The notes under the pieces are model-generated. The model saw only the letters and a list, made by a program, of their open reading frames with translations, had not been told where the DNA came from and did no database searches. Positions 53,976 to 64,000 of a stretch of 64,000 nucleotides of DNA are shown piece after piece. This DNA is from Calonectria ilicicola (lineage: Eukaryota; Ascomycota; Sordariomycetes; Hypocreales; Nectriaceae): positions 496,001 to 560,000 of the forward strand of contig CP085836.1 of assembly GCA_020809705.1 (NCBI GenBank), written 5' to 3'. Numbering within the stretch: position 1 is the stretch's first letter; each line of letters starts with the position of its first letter. A program made the translations under genes and the position numbers.

Positions 53976-54638
53976 CTAATATTTAGAATATGGTGGTGGC
54001 TGATCACGCATTGCATGAGCGACACTGGCGGTCATGTAGACCCTGTCCATTTCAAATAGTAACCCCTCAGGAGCACCTGCTCCACTTAATTGCTGCGGCT
54101 CGTGTTCCAATGTGCCTTGATTAGCATAATGCTGGTGGCTGACAAGTACGAACTCCCGGAGTCCAACCTGGATAGCAGCGTCATGTGTAGCGCGATGTAC
54201 GTGTACCGGGTTTGCGCTGGGGATCTGCAGCGGAGGTTGGTCTGTCGGCTGTGAGTCGATAGCATATTGGCTTTCGATGTCCTCCCTCCCGTCTGTCAAT
54301 TCCCCTTTCTTCCTAATAAACGGCCATTTGCAGCAGCCTTCGACGCCGCAGCAAGCTTTCCCATCCGAAGCGCAGTCTCCAAGACAGGATTTTAAAAATA
54401 GGTCTGAAAGGGCTTCACCAATGATGGTTGATACACCCAGTACCGCGACAAGAGGCCACAATAGCCCAATCAAAAACGACACGATGATGGACAGAGCCTT
54501 AATAAACCCGTCATTTCCAGCTTGTGACAATCTGCGTCTAATCTCAGGGAACACAAGATAGGCGACACATATCACACCCAATAGAAAGAAAATGGCCACG
54601 GCAACAATGCCAAAAGTGATCCCGAAGCTTGACTCCAT
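53976..54638 (-). CDS. Two-TM protein with Cys cluster and PPxY tail
   Basis: Intronless, 220 aa, ATG at 54638. Two hydrophobic segments occur at residues about 10-29 (GIVAVAIFFLLGVICVAYLV) and 47-70 (ALSIIVSFLIGLLWPLVAVL). A cysteine cluster follows (SCLGDCASDGKACCGVEGCC, residues 84-103), which could be palmitoylated or bind metal. The rest is hydrophilic and ends in QPPPYSKY, a PPxY motif at the extreme C-terminus. Such motifs bind WW domains of Rsp5-type ubiquitin ligases and are common in membrane adaptors. Family is not recognised; the adaptor role is inference. It may sit in the plasma or vacuolar membrane. Confidence 0.65.
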   Translation of the reverse strand: MESSFGITFGIVAVAIFFLLGVICVAYLVFPEIRRRLSQAGNDGFIKALSIIVSFLIGLLWPLVAVLGVSTIIGEALSDLFLKSCLGDCASDGKACCGVEGCCKWPFIRKKGELTDGREDIESQYAIDSQPTDQPPLQIPSANPVHVHRATHDAAIQVGLREFVLVSHQHYANQGTLEHEPQQLSGAGAPEGLLFEMDRVYMTASVAHAMRDQPPPYSKY

Positions 54639-55767
54639 GATACATGCAAAATAGCCAAGAGTATGTTGTGTAAGTCTTCTTATGCTTTGTGTGTACTTAT
54701 TCTTGGTCAGTATTTGATCTTAACTCGGGACGGAGATGCAATGGAGTCAGACTTACAAACGCTGTCAATATGGTGCTCCAAGTGTAGTCAGTTAGCCCAC
54801 AGCTGAGTCTATCGTGGCTTTTAAGCGACGAAGAGATTTTCCAGATGCTTCTTTGCATCTCGGGGTGACAGTAAAAGAGCGGAATGACAATTCCTCTAGC
54901 GGTATTTCAATGTACTCAGTCACTCTGATCAGGTTGATTTAGAGACGCCTGTAGCTTCTAAGCCACACCAGATGGCAAGGCTGATTCCACCGGCCCCATC
55001 CGGGCTTCGTCGTGGACAAGAGAGCTGTGTTTCTGATAATTTAATAATTTTAGTCATCTTGAGAATGTCCTAGGCAGAAAGATCGTCGAATCATATGTTT
55101 CGGGAGCCGCGGTGAAAGGAGCGAGGAGTAGGTGGAGAGTGGGCCGGTAGTGGGCCGGTGGGCCGGTGGGCCAGTCAAGTAGAACGACACAAGTCGTGGT
55201 TATCGTGAGATCAAACAAAATGTAAATGGGCTTAAAAAGGTAGCAGATACCAGAGACATGATTGGTTCGCAGTGTGTTGCAATTAAATTACCATCCAGAT
55301 GCAGTAGCTAGCTCGCCCTTGGCCAGCTACACTTGATTGTTCATCTCTTCGTGTGACTCCGCCTCATCTGATCACGTTACGGTACATCTATGTAGTTTGC
55401 TTAGCCCCAAACAAGGACTACGTCATTAAAAGATTATTACCCATTCTCATTGCTGCTTTCAACCTGTAAACAGATACTTGCCACGAGCAAAGCTATTGGC
55501 TGCGTTGCGACTGCAATTCACTGTCACTTACACCGAGGCCCAGAATGCCTTGTGATTCATACGGGCCCATTCAACCACATTTAGTATAATATCGGCCAGT
55601 TTAGCCACCTGAAAAGATTTCTAAGCTGAGTTGCCAAACACCACACGGCATAGTTTGCTCCTCTAAATCAACTCACCTATTCTTCAACACGACCGCACCC
55701 TCTATTTTGTTCGCACAAACACCATTTTCTCATCATTGACAAAGTTCAGCCCTCCTTCTTCAACGCT
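54639..55767. other. Long divergent intergenic region
   Basis: No gene is seen. A GGGCCGGTG tandem repeat of about four units lies at 55140-55173. The region holds promoters for the two-TM gene (minus) and the acidic protein gene (plus). Confidence 0.45.
55140..55173 (+). repeat. GGGCCGGTG short tandem repeat
   Basis: About four 9-12 bp units rich in GGGCCGGT. Confidence 0.7.
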
Positions 55768-56460
55768 ATGAATCATTTCGAGGACTCGTATCTGTCCTGT
55801 TTGCTCTGCCATGACGCTTCCAGTATGCAGGAGGCTGAAGAACCACAGTACGCTTCCAGTAGGCAGGAGGCTGAAGAACTACAGTACATCAATCCACAAC
55901 TTATTTTCTCTTCCCCGTCGCCTCCACCCGTAACGGAAATTGACCAGGCATGGGAAAACCTCACCGAGCAGCTAGACACGCTGTCTGAGATGGACCGGTC
56001 ATTTTACGATGACCAGCAATCCTCTGGCTCATTTTTCGATTATCCAGGCTTCCTGTCAGATACACCAGGTGCTTCCAGCGGAATAGTCGCCGACGGTATC
56101 TCAATTCACGGTGGTGTAGATACTCAGATGTCATCTGAGAGCCAGATCACGGCACCCTCTGAGGATCCCAGCACCACCTGGGAAACACAACCGGACCAGC
56201 GGGTCGATGGGTCTGCTTATGAACTAAAAACGCAAAACTCCCTTTTATGTTCTCTTCCTTGCTTGATGGAGTATTACTCAGAGGAGGAATTTTTAACGGC
56301 CTACGACCAGTTCGTACAGTCTAATATGTGGCCCAAAGAGGCTAATACAAAGAGTCTCCCAAACGTCAAACCTGGCGATGCTGCCTATGCGATTGGGGAG
56401 CTCCGGGTCCATAAAGACACGGCGATTGGCCTTGCTGGGGTTGGCTGCTTAAGAAGATGA
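55768..56460 (+). CDS. Hypothetical acidic protein (230 aa)
   Basis: Single frame from ATG at 55768. It is acidic and Ser-rich, with a duplicated N-terminal unit (SSMQEAEEPQYA then SSRQEAEELQYI) matching a near-identical 36-bp DNA repeat at about 55820-55885. A folded C-terminal part contains LEYYSEEEFLTAYDQFV-like and GDAAYAIGELRVHKDTAIGL sequence. No signal peptide or domain is recognised. It is about 0.5 kb upstream of the first 2EXR/F-box-like gene on the same strand. Confidence 0.45.
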   Translation: MNHFEDSYLSCLLCHDASSMQEAEEPQYASSRQEAEELQYINPQLIFSSPSPPPVTEIDQAWENLTEQLDTLSEMDRSFYDDQQSSGSFFDYPGFLSDTPGASSGIVADGISIHGGVDTQMSSESQITAPSEDPSTTWETQPDQRVDGSAYELKTQNSLLCSLPCLMEYYSEEEFLTAYDQFVQSNMWPKEANTKSLPNVKPGDAAYAIGELRVHKDTAIGLAGVGCLRR

Positions 56461-56983
56461 AGCCGACTCCACAGCGTGTGTATAAACTTTTACGGGATAC
56501 TATTTCATACATACCTAACTATATCAACGCATTGGTGGTACATATTCCAGGTCTCGAGTGGTGAGCAACGATTTTTGCTTGTGTTGTTCCGCACTGCATG
56601 TCTCACTGTGGGTCACCGAGTCAAGTTGTGGATGAGGTGTCCCAGCTCCCGTTTGGAAAATGACAACGCATAGCTTAACCATTTCTGTATCAAGTTCTTT
56701 TCTTGGCTATTTTATAGCATCCATTCTATGCATCTCCATATACAGTACATAATCAATTTATTGCTTTGCCTTGAGCCGCCCAGGTGTAGGAGACGATGTA
56801 TGCATCATCCAAAATCGATGTCAAATACCTTGATTATGTTCATTTTCATCCAAACAGCCAGAGTAGGATTTTCATGCTTCTTCAAAGCAAATAGTAACTA
56901 TGCTTTCCTTAAATATATATACCGTTCGATATGTCTACTATATCTAAGAGCTTAGTTTCATTGCTTTCAGTTCAACATTGACC
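56461..56983. other. Intergenic
   Basis: 3' side of the acidic gene and promoter of the next plus-strand gene; no motif is seen. Confidence 0.45.
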
Positions 56984-57708
56984 ATGGTCTCATACGCTGA
57001 TATGGATAGCCCAACTCTCACCAACAACTCAAAGGAATCAATCCTTGATACAATTGAATACGAAGAAGTAAGTAGTGAACCAATAGCAGTCTTGGTCAAT
57101 TCTACCGCCACGCAATAACCCCTTTTGTGTCCGGGCCTCTGATACATATATTTGACCAGGTAACCGATACATTGGGTGACATGAAGCTAACCCAAACCCC
57201 CTTCGCTCCGGCCATATTGTTTGACATGCTTGGCGGGAGGACGATGGAAGAGTTTGCAACTCTAAACCAAGAAGATCGCCGAGATATTTTTTGCATGCAT
57301 CTGATGGCCGACGAGTCCATTGAGATGCATGAATTTATGGACCTGTCGAAGCTCGACGCTGCTCAAGCCTTCCTGGCTTTCCAGGGACAGTTTGGCAATA
57401 GCGAGCTGGGGCAGCAACTAACTGAGGAAGCCAGATGCGTCTTTTATGAGGAAAACGACTTTTTCGTTTGGTTGACTGACCTGGACGACTTTTTACGTGA
57501 TATACTTGGCAGAGATAGAATAAACGCCATTCCTGTGACGGCGCTGGTGCGCAACATCACAATCTTAGTCGAGCGTCACCAGTGCAGATGCGGAAATTTA
57601 ACAGACTTTTTCCAACAAGCGAGAGTATTCTCGAATCTGGATAGCATCGCCTATGAGTGGAGAGATTGCTGGGAACTGCGAGCCCGAAATAGAGCCGTGA
57701 AAGCTTGA
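56984..57708 (+). CDS. 2EXR/F-box-like protein, shorter paralogue (210 aa)
   Basis: Two exons (56984-57067 and 57160-57708; intron GTAAGT..CCAG). The core has LGQQLTEEARCVFYEENDFF, then LVRNITILVERHQCRCGNL, the same order as in the 298-aa paralogue at 61024. This EEAR.VFYEEN..f signature is shared with fungal F-box/2EXR-type proteins that may act as substrate adaptors. The intron lies right after an Asn/Tyr-Glu-Glu sequence in both paralogues, which supports common descent. The protein ends about 100 residues before its paralogue, so it is either truncated or a distinct form. The precise function is unknown. Confidence 0.6.
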
Positions 57709-58242
57709 GAGCGGCAGCCTTGGTCGATAAGTAAACCCTTTACTTTTCAGTAGAGAATTACATGACCTGCATAGAAAATATATTGTACAGGAAGGAGGTC
57801 TTGCCAGGTTCACAAATGGTATTGATCCCTCCAGTCTTCTTCCAAGTCAATTTATTTATACCTCCATGTATCTGAAATAACATCTGGGTATAGCTACCCA
57901 GCTAGCTAACTTTGAAGTAATTTTGCAACCAACTTAGGATCGGTCTTTGTCTTTCCCTTGCAAGGCTCAACTCTATACATTCCACTAATCCCCACTTGCC
58001 TTCTGTACTTCTTTTCACTATCACAAAGTCATAGTGCCCTAGATCAAAATAGGGAGGTTTGATCTCGAAAGCGCGCTTCCCGGTGGAGCAATCCCTGTGC
58101 GATTTAACGGATACAGCTCTGATCCAGACCCGCCTTCATCGCATTTCGGGCTTTCTTTCATTATTTCTTTCAGTTATTCATTCCCTTTTCTATCTTTTTT
58201 TTTTTTTTTTGTTCTTGGTTCTTTTCTTCTTTTTGCGGCAAA
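57709..58242. other. Convergent 3' regions
   Basis: Spacer between the plus-strand paralogue and the minus-strand F-box/LRR gene, with a long T-rich tract at 58190-58215 and no gene. Confidence 0.5.
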
Positions 58243-59765
58243 TCAGACGTAAAGCAATGTTTCCGAAGGACAGGCTTCCAAAACATCTTGATAGTCGCGA
58301 GCCATCTGCTTCCATCTGCGATCTTGTCGAGCTATCTCGACGAAACCCTCGCGGCTCCCGTCTCGGCAGAAACAGATCTGACTTTCTACCTCTCGCCCAC
58401 CATGCGCAAAGTCTCCGAAAACAATAAACTGCAGAGAACTAATCCCACAGCAACCAAACGCCCATGTAACAAAAGCAAGCAGCTTTCTGTCGTGCCGCCA
58501 CCTTTTCCGTATGCTAGATTCGGACTGGATGTCCTCCGTGAATTCCAGATTAAAATCCACAGCGCTCCCTTGAAAACACCTATCGACGGGCTCCGATATC
58601 CTTTCCCATCCCCACCAAGGCCTATACCTAGCGTCCTCGGCTGACTGACGAATATGAATAAGCTTCAGACGTGATTTCTTAGTGTATGGTGACAAGATGG
58701 GTTTCTAACACAAAATATTGAATGTAGTTAGCATGTGACTGAATTGCCTAGGCGCTACCGAGCCCCAGTTTCAAGTTCACTTACCAGATGTTTCGGAGTG
58801 CAGGCCAATCCCATGCATTCGGGGTCAAGGTGTCCAAGCGAATGCGACAACAAGCCTTCTCTCATTCGCCTGAAATCCCTTTTAGATAACCCCAGCCCTT
58901 GCGAATCGAGCTCACATGGCCAAAACGGCCCATCAACTCCCGTGTAGATTCTTTCGTGTTGGACATAGCTTCGCAGCGTGTCTCGGTGGCCCGACACGTG
59001 AGCCCAGAAGTCAATGTCGCGCAGTGAAGGGCCGACAAAGCTGACAAACAGTTTCTCAAGACCTTGAAAGGTATCCAGAAATTTCGCCACAAGTTCCTTC
59101 CCTGACGGAATAGCTAGTTCCTCGGACAGGTCTTGGATTTCGAGCCTCTTCAGTGTAATCTGAACGCTGCTGCCCATGATTCGTGCTAAAAACTCATCCC
59201 AGCCGAAGCACCTTCGAAGAGTTAGCGACTGAAGATTTTCAGCGCTAATTGCGCCTGTAAGATTAGCTCCTATCGGAATTCCGGAAAGCGAGAGCTCTCG
59301 GAGCGAGGGGAGGAAAGGGTTTTCGAGAGGATAGGGTAGCTGCAAAATCTTGGCCGAGAACGTGCAAGCGCCATCGCCCTTTCTGCTGGGGCCGGCCCAG
59401 CTATATATCCGGGCATATCGCAATGCGATATTCTCCCAATCCACAAAATCAAGCTCCAGGTTTTCCAAATGCTGACTATTATTGTAGATGGCGCATGTCA
59501 GGGTTTTCAGATCTTCTCTGCGCGGCGCCTTCCAGCAGAATGACCTGAGCTGACACAGCGAGCCCAGTTCTATGGTGCCCTTATAGTAGCTTCTGAAGAT
59601 GCAATCGTCGTATCCGTTACAGTCATAACATGTGGTGAGGCTAAGCGATCGAAGCGACGAGTGCCATTTAGGAATGGCGCCTTGAGAACCCAGGATGCCT
59701 TCTGGGACACAGGTGCCCAGGTTCCATCTAACGTTGTTTATTAGTGAATAATGTTCAAAAAATGA

Positions 59766-59801
<36 letters not shown>

Positions 59802-60387
59802 AGGAGAAGAAAGAGAGAAAAGGAAAGAGAGAAAAGGAAAGAGAGAGAAAAGAAACAAATAGAAGGAGAGGGAGTAGACTGCATAGTTACCTAAAGCTTT
59901 GCACCTGGCCATGAGGAATTTTGTTCATGATTGCCTCAGCAGCAACAGCGAGCTGAATAAACTCTTTATGACTTTTATCTTCTGCCTGCTCTGCGGCGAT
60001 GGGAAATTGGGTAGTGCCTTGGAAGCCATCATCCTCTAAACAAGCATGCGGACATCTAATAAAAGTGTGACTACAAAATTGGGAGTCAAAGCTCACGTGC
60101 TGAGTGAAACGAAGTGGTGCCTTCAGCAAGCCATTTGGTAGCGCGTGAAGGTCGAATTCGTTCCGCGGACGAATCTCAACAGCCTTCCAAAAACGTTCCA
60201 AGATTGCTGATCGTATAAATTTTGAAATCTCAGTAAGGACTTTTAAATCTCGCGTCTCGGTTAACTAAATAGGTTGGTGAGTGGAGGTTCTTCAGCAAAA
60301 ATAACATTGGGAGGGATAATTGATATAAACCTTCTCGGCAACCATATGCAAGATCTCTACCGGTATCTTAGATAACACATCAGCCAT
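58243..60387 (-). CDS. F-box/leucine-rich-repeat-like protein
   Basis: Four exons (60387-60331, 60264-59891, 59727-58785, 58704-58243) whose frames join exactly, giving 611 aa. The N-terminus is an F-box: LSKIPVEILHMVAEKLTETR, interrupted by the first intron, then LKVLTEISKFIRSAILERFW. The middle has irregular leucine-rich repeats (LRSLSLTTC, LENLELDFVDW, LPSLRELSLSGIPI, LQSLTLRRCFGW, LKRLEIQDL). Such proteins usually recruit substrates to SCF ubiquitin ligases through SKP1. The third exon starts after a 163-nt intron that carries a GAAA microsatellite. The gene is flanked by two 2EXR/F-box-like paralogues on the other strand. The substrate is unknown. Confidence 0.75.
59764..59856 (+). repeat. 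GAAA microsatellite inside an intron
   Basis: About nine perfect GAAA units followed by degenerate GA-rich sequence. It lies wholly within the second intron of the F-box/LRR gene (59728-59890) and accounts for that intron's unusual length. Confidence 0.9.
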
Positions 60388-61023
60388 GGTCGCGCTTCAA
60401 ATCCCCCACGCACTGATTTTTTTTTTCTTTATTAAACTTTCCAGTGATGAACAGAGCATCTGGCCTGAGCTGCACCGCATGTGTGATCGAATTGATAAAT
60501 ATTATTCTGCATCTCGTTCAAATCAACTAGGATTTACAGTTCGCCTTTGGAGTGTAAAATGGCCGGATTTCCATATCCTTTATTGGTATCATGCTATTAA
60601 ATAGCGCAGATGTAATTCATTACACTCCTCTGTAACGTTTGGTGTACCAATGGCGACCTAGGTGGATGAAGTCCAATTACGGCCATCTATGGCTTTTGCT
60701 TGCCATCTCTCCAACTGCAAGCAACATAAAACTAACATCTTTACATTTTAGATTTTTTTTTCGGCAGGAATAGAAGGACTATGGAATATTCATCTCTCAG
60801 CCCATTTTCGCCAAACCCTAGCCACGTCAATACTACCAAGAAACATTCCACTTATCTGCCTTATTGACAAGCTTGATCTCTAAAGATTGGCCCCGATTTC
60901 TAGCCCCAATCCCCATTCGCTCTATTTCACATCAAAGTTCTCAGCGCCTTTTTTTCTTTTTCTTTCTTTCTTTCTTTTTGTTTTTGCTTTTCTATTTCCT
61001 TTTTCCCCTACAAAATCAATGAA
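60388..61023. other. Divergent promoter region
   Basis: About 640 bp between the start codons of the F-box/LRR gene and the longer 2EXR/F-box-like paralogue. A CTTT-rich tract at 60950-60990 is just upstream of the latter's start. No other gene is seen. Confidence 0.5.
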
Positions 61024-61988
61024 ATGTTAGGTTTAGATTCACATGATGATGTCAAATTCTGGAAGACAAATGAAGAGGTACAACAGCATTTTTCCACCCA
61101 CCAAACTCCCGCATCTCAATTGATAACTTCTCACAATCATAACAGGACTCTATCTTATTCCGCCAAATCGAGCTGAGGAATGACATCGACAGCTACCACC
61201 AGATGCTCGACATGCTCGGCGAACCAACTGTAATTAGTTTCGCGGCTTTATCACAAGACCATCGCCGGGAAGCTTTCCGCAACTGTCTTCTCGAAAGTAG
61301 CCCTATAGATGTCGATAGTTCTTTCCAGAGGCAGAATTGCAAAGCTATCTACGCATTAGTCCTACTTGCGGAGCAATTGGATGATACTGAGCTTGGTCAA
61401 CCGCTTATGCAGGAAGCTAGACACGTCTTTTACGAAGAAAATATGTTTACCATGTCATCAGAGTGGCTTGGGCGGTTTTTAGATGGCGCACTCGGAGACT
61501 GGGAGAACTTGGCGCCTGTTGAAACTCTGGTGCGAGATATTACCATTCAAATTGATCGACACAAATGCAGAGCCAAGGAGTTGATAACAAGTCTGGAAGA
61601 AATATTTCGAGTCAGCGACCCCAAGCGTATATCAATTGAGATTTTGGACACTGGCATATCGAACAGTACTCATTTAATCGGCCAGCCTACCATCCACAGA
61701 ATTTCCGAGGTTGTTCGAAATCTCATGGGCCATTTTGGGCCGTGCTTGACCATCTCCAAAGTCTCGTTTCGAAACGCTGACATCAAGTATGGAACCACCA
61801 TGCGCCACCACCCCACCCTACACTATTCCCTTTGGGCATGCTGGGATACGCCAAGCCAAATGGTAACGGGAAGGGCGAACAAGAGGCAAGCGGCATTTGA
61901 GGAGCTTATGCAAACCCGGATAGAAGAGTGGATTGACCAGTCGATAAATCCATTTCCTCTTCTTTCAATACGGTGGATGGGCTATTGA
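61024..61988 (+). CDS. 2EXR/F-box-like protein, longer paralogue (298 aa)
   Basis: Two exons (61024-61077 and 61146-61988; intron GTACAA..AACAG). The protein shows MLDMLGEPTVISFAALSQDH near the start, LGQPLMQEARHVFYEENMFT in the middle, and LVRDITIQIDRHKCRAKEL, all aligned with the shorter paralogue at 56984. The extra ~100 C-terminal residues (FGPCLTISKVSFRN and ELMQTRIEEWIDQ) are absent from that paralogue. Function is unknown. A role as an F-box-type adaptor or its decayed relative is inference from family resemblance and location next to an F-box/LRR gene. Confidence 0.65.
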
Positions 61989-62434
61989 ATTGGCAGGGGC
62001 AAATTGTTTTTCTGCAAACGCTAGAGTTGCAAACAGTGTGGAGAACTGTGGAGAACAGTTGGCAAAACAAGCGGGAAAATGACCTCACCTACAAGCTCAA
62101 CCTGAAGAACGACGAGTTCCGGATGGAGTCTGAAGAGTAAGACAATGTAGAGAACAGAAATAGGACTATATGATGAATGGCACTAGGAAGAAACAACGAG
62201 CCTCATTACGGCCATGTGAAGAGGCTACAAGAACAATGAATGGCCCTACTCCTCGATCAACGGGACAGGATCGGGATCATCACCCATCACAGATGTTCTC
62301 CCTACCCTAGAGCCCTAGCCCCAGTCCTAGTCCCAGCCCCAGCTGCATATCTAGCCCCAGCATCAGCCAGCTCCATCTCCATCTCCATCTCCATCTCCAT
62401 CTCCATCTCTATCCCCACTCATCCCTCCTGTTTT
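61989..62434. other. Convergent 3' regions with CCATCT repeat
   Basis: No gene is seen. A CCATCT microsatellite lies at 62371-62410. Confidence 0.5.
62371..62410 (+). repeat. CCATCT microsatellite
   Basis: About six perfect hexamers with a short degenerate end. Confidence 0.9.
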
Positions 62435-63865
62435 CTATTTTTGGAGTGCGTGCGCCGTCAACGGTAGCTCCTGATTAGTCATCCAATGCACCAACTTGAC
62501 AGCTTGCTCCGGAACTTTTCGCAGAAAATATGACATCGTCGCGTCTCTCTTCTCTGATGGGGTGTTTAGGCAATGGGAAAATACAAGGTTAAAACTCTTT
62601 AGCAATTTCGGGTGTTGATAGACAACCCGGTGTTTATTATTATCACGCTTCATCTTGTACAATGCCTCCAAGAGGTCAATGAATACCCCACTTTGGATCC
62701 TGACTCCATGGTGAAGCAGCAAGGATGCAATGCGCACATCTGCTCGATCAATCGACAACATTCGTTGCAGTAAGCCTTCTAACATGTCTGTGATTTCTCT
62801 GGATCGGCTTGCCTGGCCTCTGGTTCGCTGGCTGGTCACCCGACTGGTCTCCTGGCTGATGTCCTGGCCGATGTCCTGGCCGATGTCCTGGCTGATGTCC
62901 TGGCTGATCTCTTGGCTGGTCTCCTGGTTGGTCTCCTGGTTGGTCTGTTCTCTTCGGCCATCGGATTCCACTTCCACCATTCCCTGCAGCGAGACTAGCC
63001 GATCAAGTACAGCAATTTGCAAACCCTTGTAGTAGAAACTGGGTACCTTTTGGGTCGCGACGAAAATTATGAGATCTAAGCATCCTTGCATCTCCAGCGC
63101 CCTCGCTATGTGGACGGACCCTGCATCCAGCAGTCCCACAACAACCCCCCACTCGTGGCTTCGACACAGCCGCCAGATGGGCTCTTTGACATCAGCTCCA
63201 AGACTGATGACATGAGGCACCATCGATGGCTGCCTTGAACGCAGCGCTAGAATAATGCAACACGCGCCCGCAGCGGTCTTTTCATTGATGTCCAAGTCGG
63301 TCCACTTGACAAGATATGCGGCCAATGTGGGAAGAGCGTGCAGAACCGCGGCGTGGAGCGCGTTCCGGGGCAAATCTGGCCGAGCTAAAGCCGCGCCATG
63401 ACCAACCAACCATGCTGCTGTGAGCTCTCGTCTGTTCGCGATCGCTTGGAATAAGGGTGGCGTGACAATGCCACTGGGACCATCCGGAGGAAGACCGCGG
63501 TTGAGAAGGAAACCAACGATGCGATTGAGTCCCCGGCTGGCCGCCAAACACAAAGGCGAATGGACGGCGATCTGACTCGGCTCCTGAAGAACAGACTGAA
63601 TCCCGTGGAAATCTTGGCACTGCTTGAAGTCTGCCCCGCCATCTGCCGCAGCCTTTAGCGTGCCGAGGGCCACAGCTTCATCGGCACATCGGGCAATGGC
63701 GTGGAAAATCGATGAAGAGCCATAACTTTGGACATCAGTTTGGTATAGGATAGGGTTGCATATTTCATACAATCGTCGGCTTGTGCAAGCGAGCGTAGCC
63801 TGCGTCCTCAATGGGCAGGACCCAGCAATCAAGCGAACAAGTTCAGGTGGGATGGAAAGTAACAT
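62435..63865 (-). CDS. F-box/ankyrin-repeat protein
   Basis: Intronless, 476 aa from ATG at 63865 (frame open 12 bp further to a non-ATG start). The N-terminus resembles an F-box (LLSIPPELVRLIAGSCPLRT, LACTSRRLYEICNPIL). Residues about 95-240 hold ankyrin-like units (SPLCLAASRGLNRIVGFLLN, PLFQAIANRRELTAAWLVGH, NALHAAVLHALPTLAAYLVK). A Gln/Asp/Ser/Thr insertion near residues 310-345 (QEISQDISQDIGQDIGQD) is encoded by a 12-bp tandem repeat and interrupts a later repeat region. F-box proteins with ankyrin repeats typically recruit targets to SCF ligases. The right edge of the window cuts the promoter but the start codon is inside. Substrate is unknown. Confidence 0.75.
   Translation of the reverse strand: MLLSIPPELVRLIAGSCPLRTQATLACTSRRLYEICNPILYQTDVQSYGSSSIFHAIARCADEAVALGTLKAAADGGADFKQCQDFHGIQSVLQEPSQIAVHSPLCLAASRGLNRIVGFLLNRGLPPDGPSGIVTPPLFQAIANRRELTAAWLVGHGAALARPDLPRNALHAAVLHALPTLAAYLVKWTDLDINEKTAAGACCIILALRSRQPSMVPHVISLGADVKEPIWRLCRSHEWGVVVGLLDAGSVHIARALEMQGCLDLIIFVATQKVPSFYYKGLQIAVLDRLVSLQGMVEVESDGRREQTNQETNQETSQEISQDISQDIGQDIGQDISQETSRVTSQRTRGQASRSREITDMLEGLLQRMLSIDRADVRIASLLLHHGVRIQSGVFIDLLEALYKMKRDNNKHRVVYQHPKLLKSFNLVFSHCLNTPSEKRDATMSYFLRKVPEQAVKLVHWMTNQELPLTAHALQK
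62850..62945 (+). repeat. 12-bp minisatellite in coding sequence
   Basis: Units of CTGGCYGATGTC and close variants repeat about eight times. They lie in frame within the F-box/ankyrin gene and encode the repeated SQDI/GQDI/SQET segment. Confidence 0.85.
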
Positions 63866-64000
63866 TGTCCACAGCAAAAGCCGCGTATCAAATGGAGTCG
63901 TGTCGTCCGAAATGCAGGGGACGACGGAAACAGTTTCTCTGTCTGCCTACTAATGATGGTCAAACTCGTCCAATGGAAGGTGAGATAGCAATAGGTTCAC

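Noticed and set aside
59764..59856. CRISPR-like or structured array
   Set aside because: It is a simple GAAA microsatellite in an intron. The genome is eukaryotic, with no spacers.

Overview
The window looks like chromosomal DNA from a filamentous ascomycete, most likely a eurotiomycete of the Aspergillus/Penicillium type. The reasons are short introns (about 40-160 nt, mostly GT..AG with CTAAC/CTGAC-like branch sites), mostly single-gene transcription units on both strands, and fungal-specific families: CRY-DASH, rhodopsin-domain (PTH11/SAT5-like) membrane protein, NB-ARC/TPR protein, LysM-type secreted protein, Ulp1-like peptidase and F-box/2EXR-like proteins. I placed the exon models by hand from splice sites, frame continuity and family motifs. 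No alignment or expression data were available.

Layout. 0.9-4.1 kb (minus): pterin-4a-carbinolamine dehydratase and a 760-aa helical protein. 4.3-7.2 kb: gene-poor, with palindromes, a degenerate inverted repeat and a possible Copia integrase relic. 7.2-12 kb (minus): SKP1-like protein, a multi-pass membrane protein and a casein-kinase-1-like pseudokinase. 12-15.9 kb: no convincing intact gene, with poly-A tracts and broken Cys-rich ORFs. 16-17.8 kb: CRY-DASH. 19-21.5 kb: a small unknown protein and a secreted LysM/Ser-Thr-rich protein. 22-26.8 kb: a divergent pair, an FMO-type monooxygenase (minus) and an NB-ARC/TPR NLR-like gene (plus), each interrupted by one in-frame stop codon. 28.5-30.7 kb: a 671-aa disordered protein. 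31.8-40.1 kb: HSL-type esterase, an unknown protein, an SAT5-like membrane protein and two further multi-pass proteins.

40.7-49.4 kb: mostly minus-strand genes including a Ulp1-type SUMO/ubiquitin-like peptidase with a coiled-coil tail, a coiled-coil protein, a Gln-rich coiled-coil protein, a basic disordered protein and a plus-strand Nudix hydrolase. An AT-rich MITE-like element with 27-bp inverted ends lies inside this block. 50.2-54.6 kb: an acetyltransferase-like pseudogene, an aryl/benzyl-type zinc alcohol dehydrogenase, an unknown protein and a two-TM protein with a PPxY tail. 55.8-63.9 kb: an acidic unknown protein, two paralogous 2EXR/F-box-like genes flanking an F-box/LRR gene, and an F-box/ankyrin gene at the right edge.

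Functional themes, as inference. The window is rich in ubiquitin/SUMO-type adaptors and peptidases (SKP1-like, F-box/LRR, F-box/ankyrin, Ulp1-like, PPxY membrane protein). It also carries fungal recognition-type genes (NLR, pseudokinase) and peripheral metabolic enzymes (FMO, ADH, esterase, Nudix). Several loci are decayed, which fits an accessory, fast-evolving region rather than a core block.
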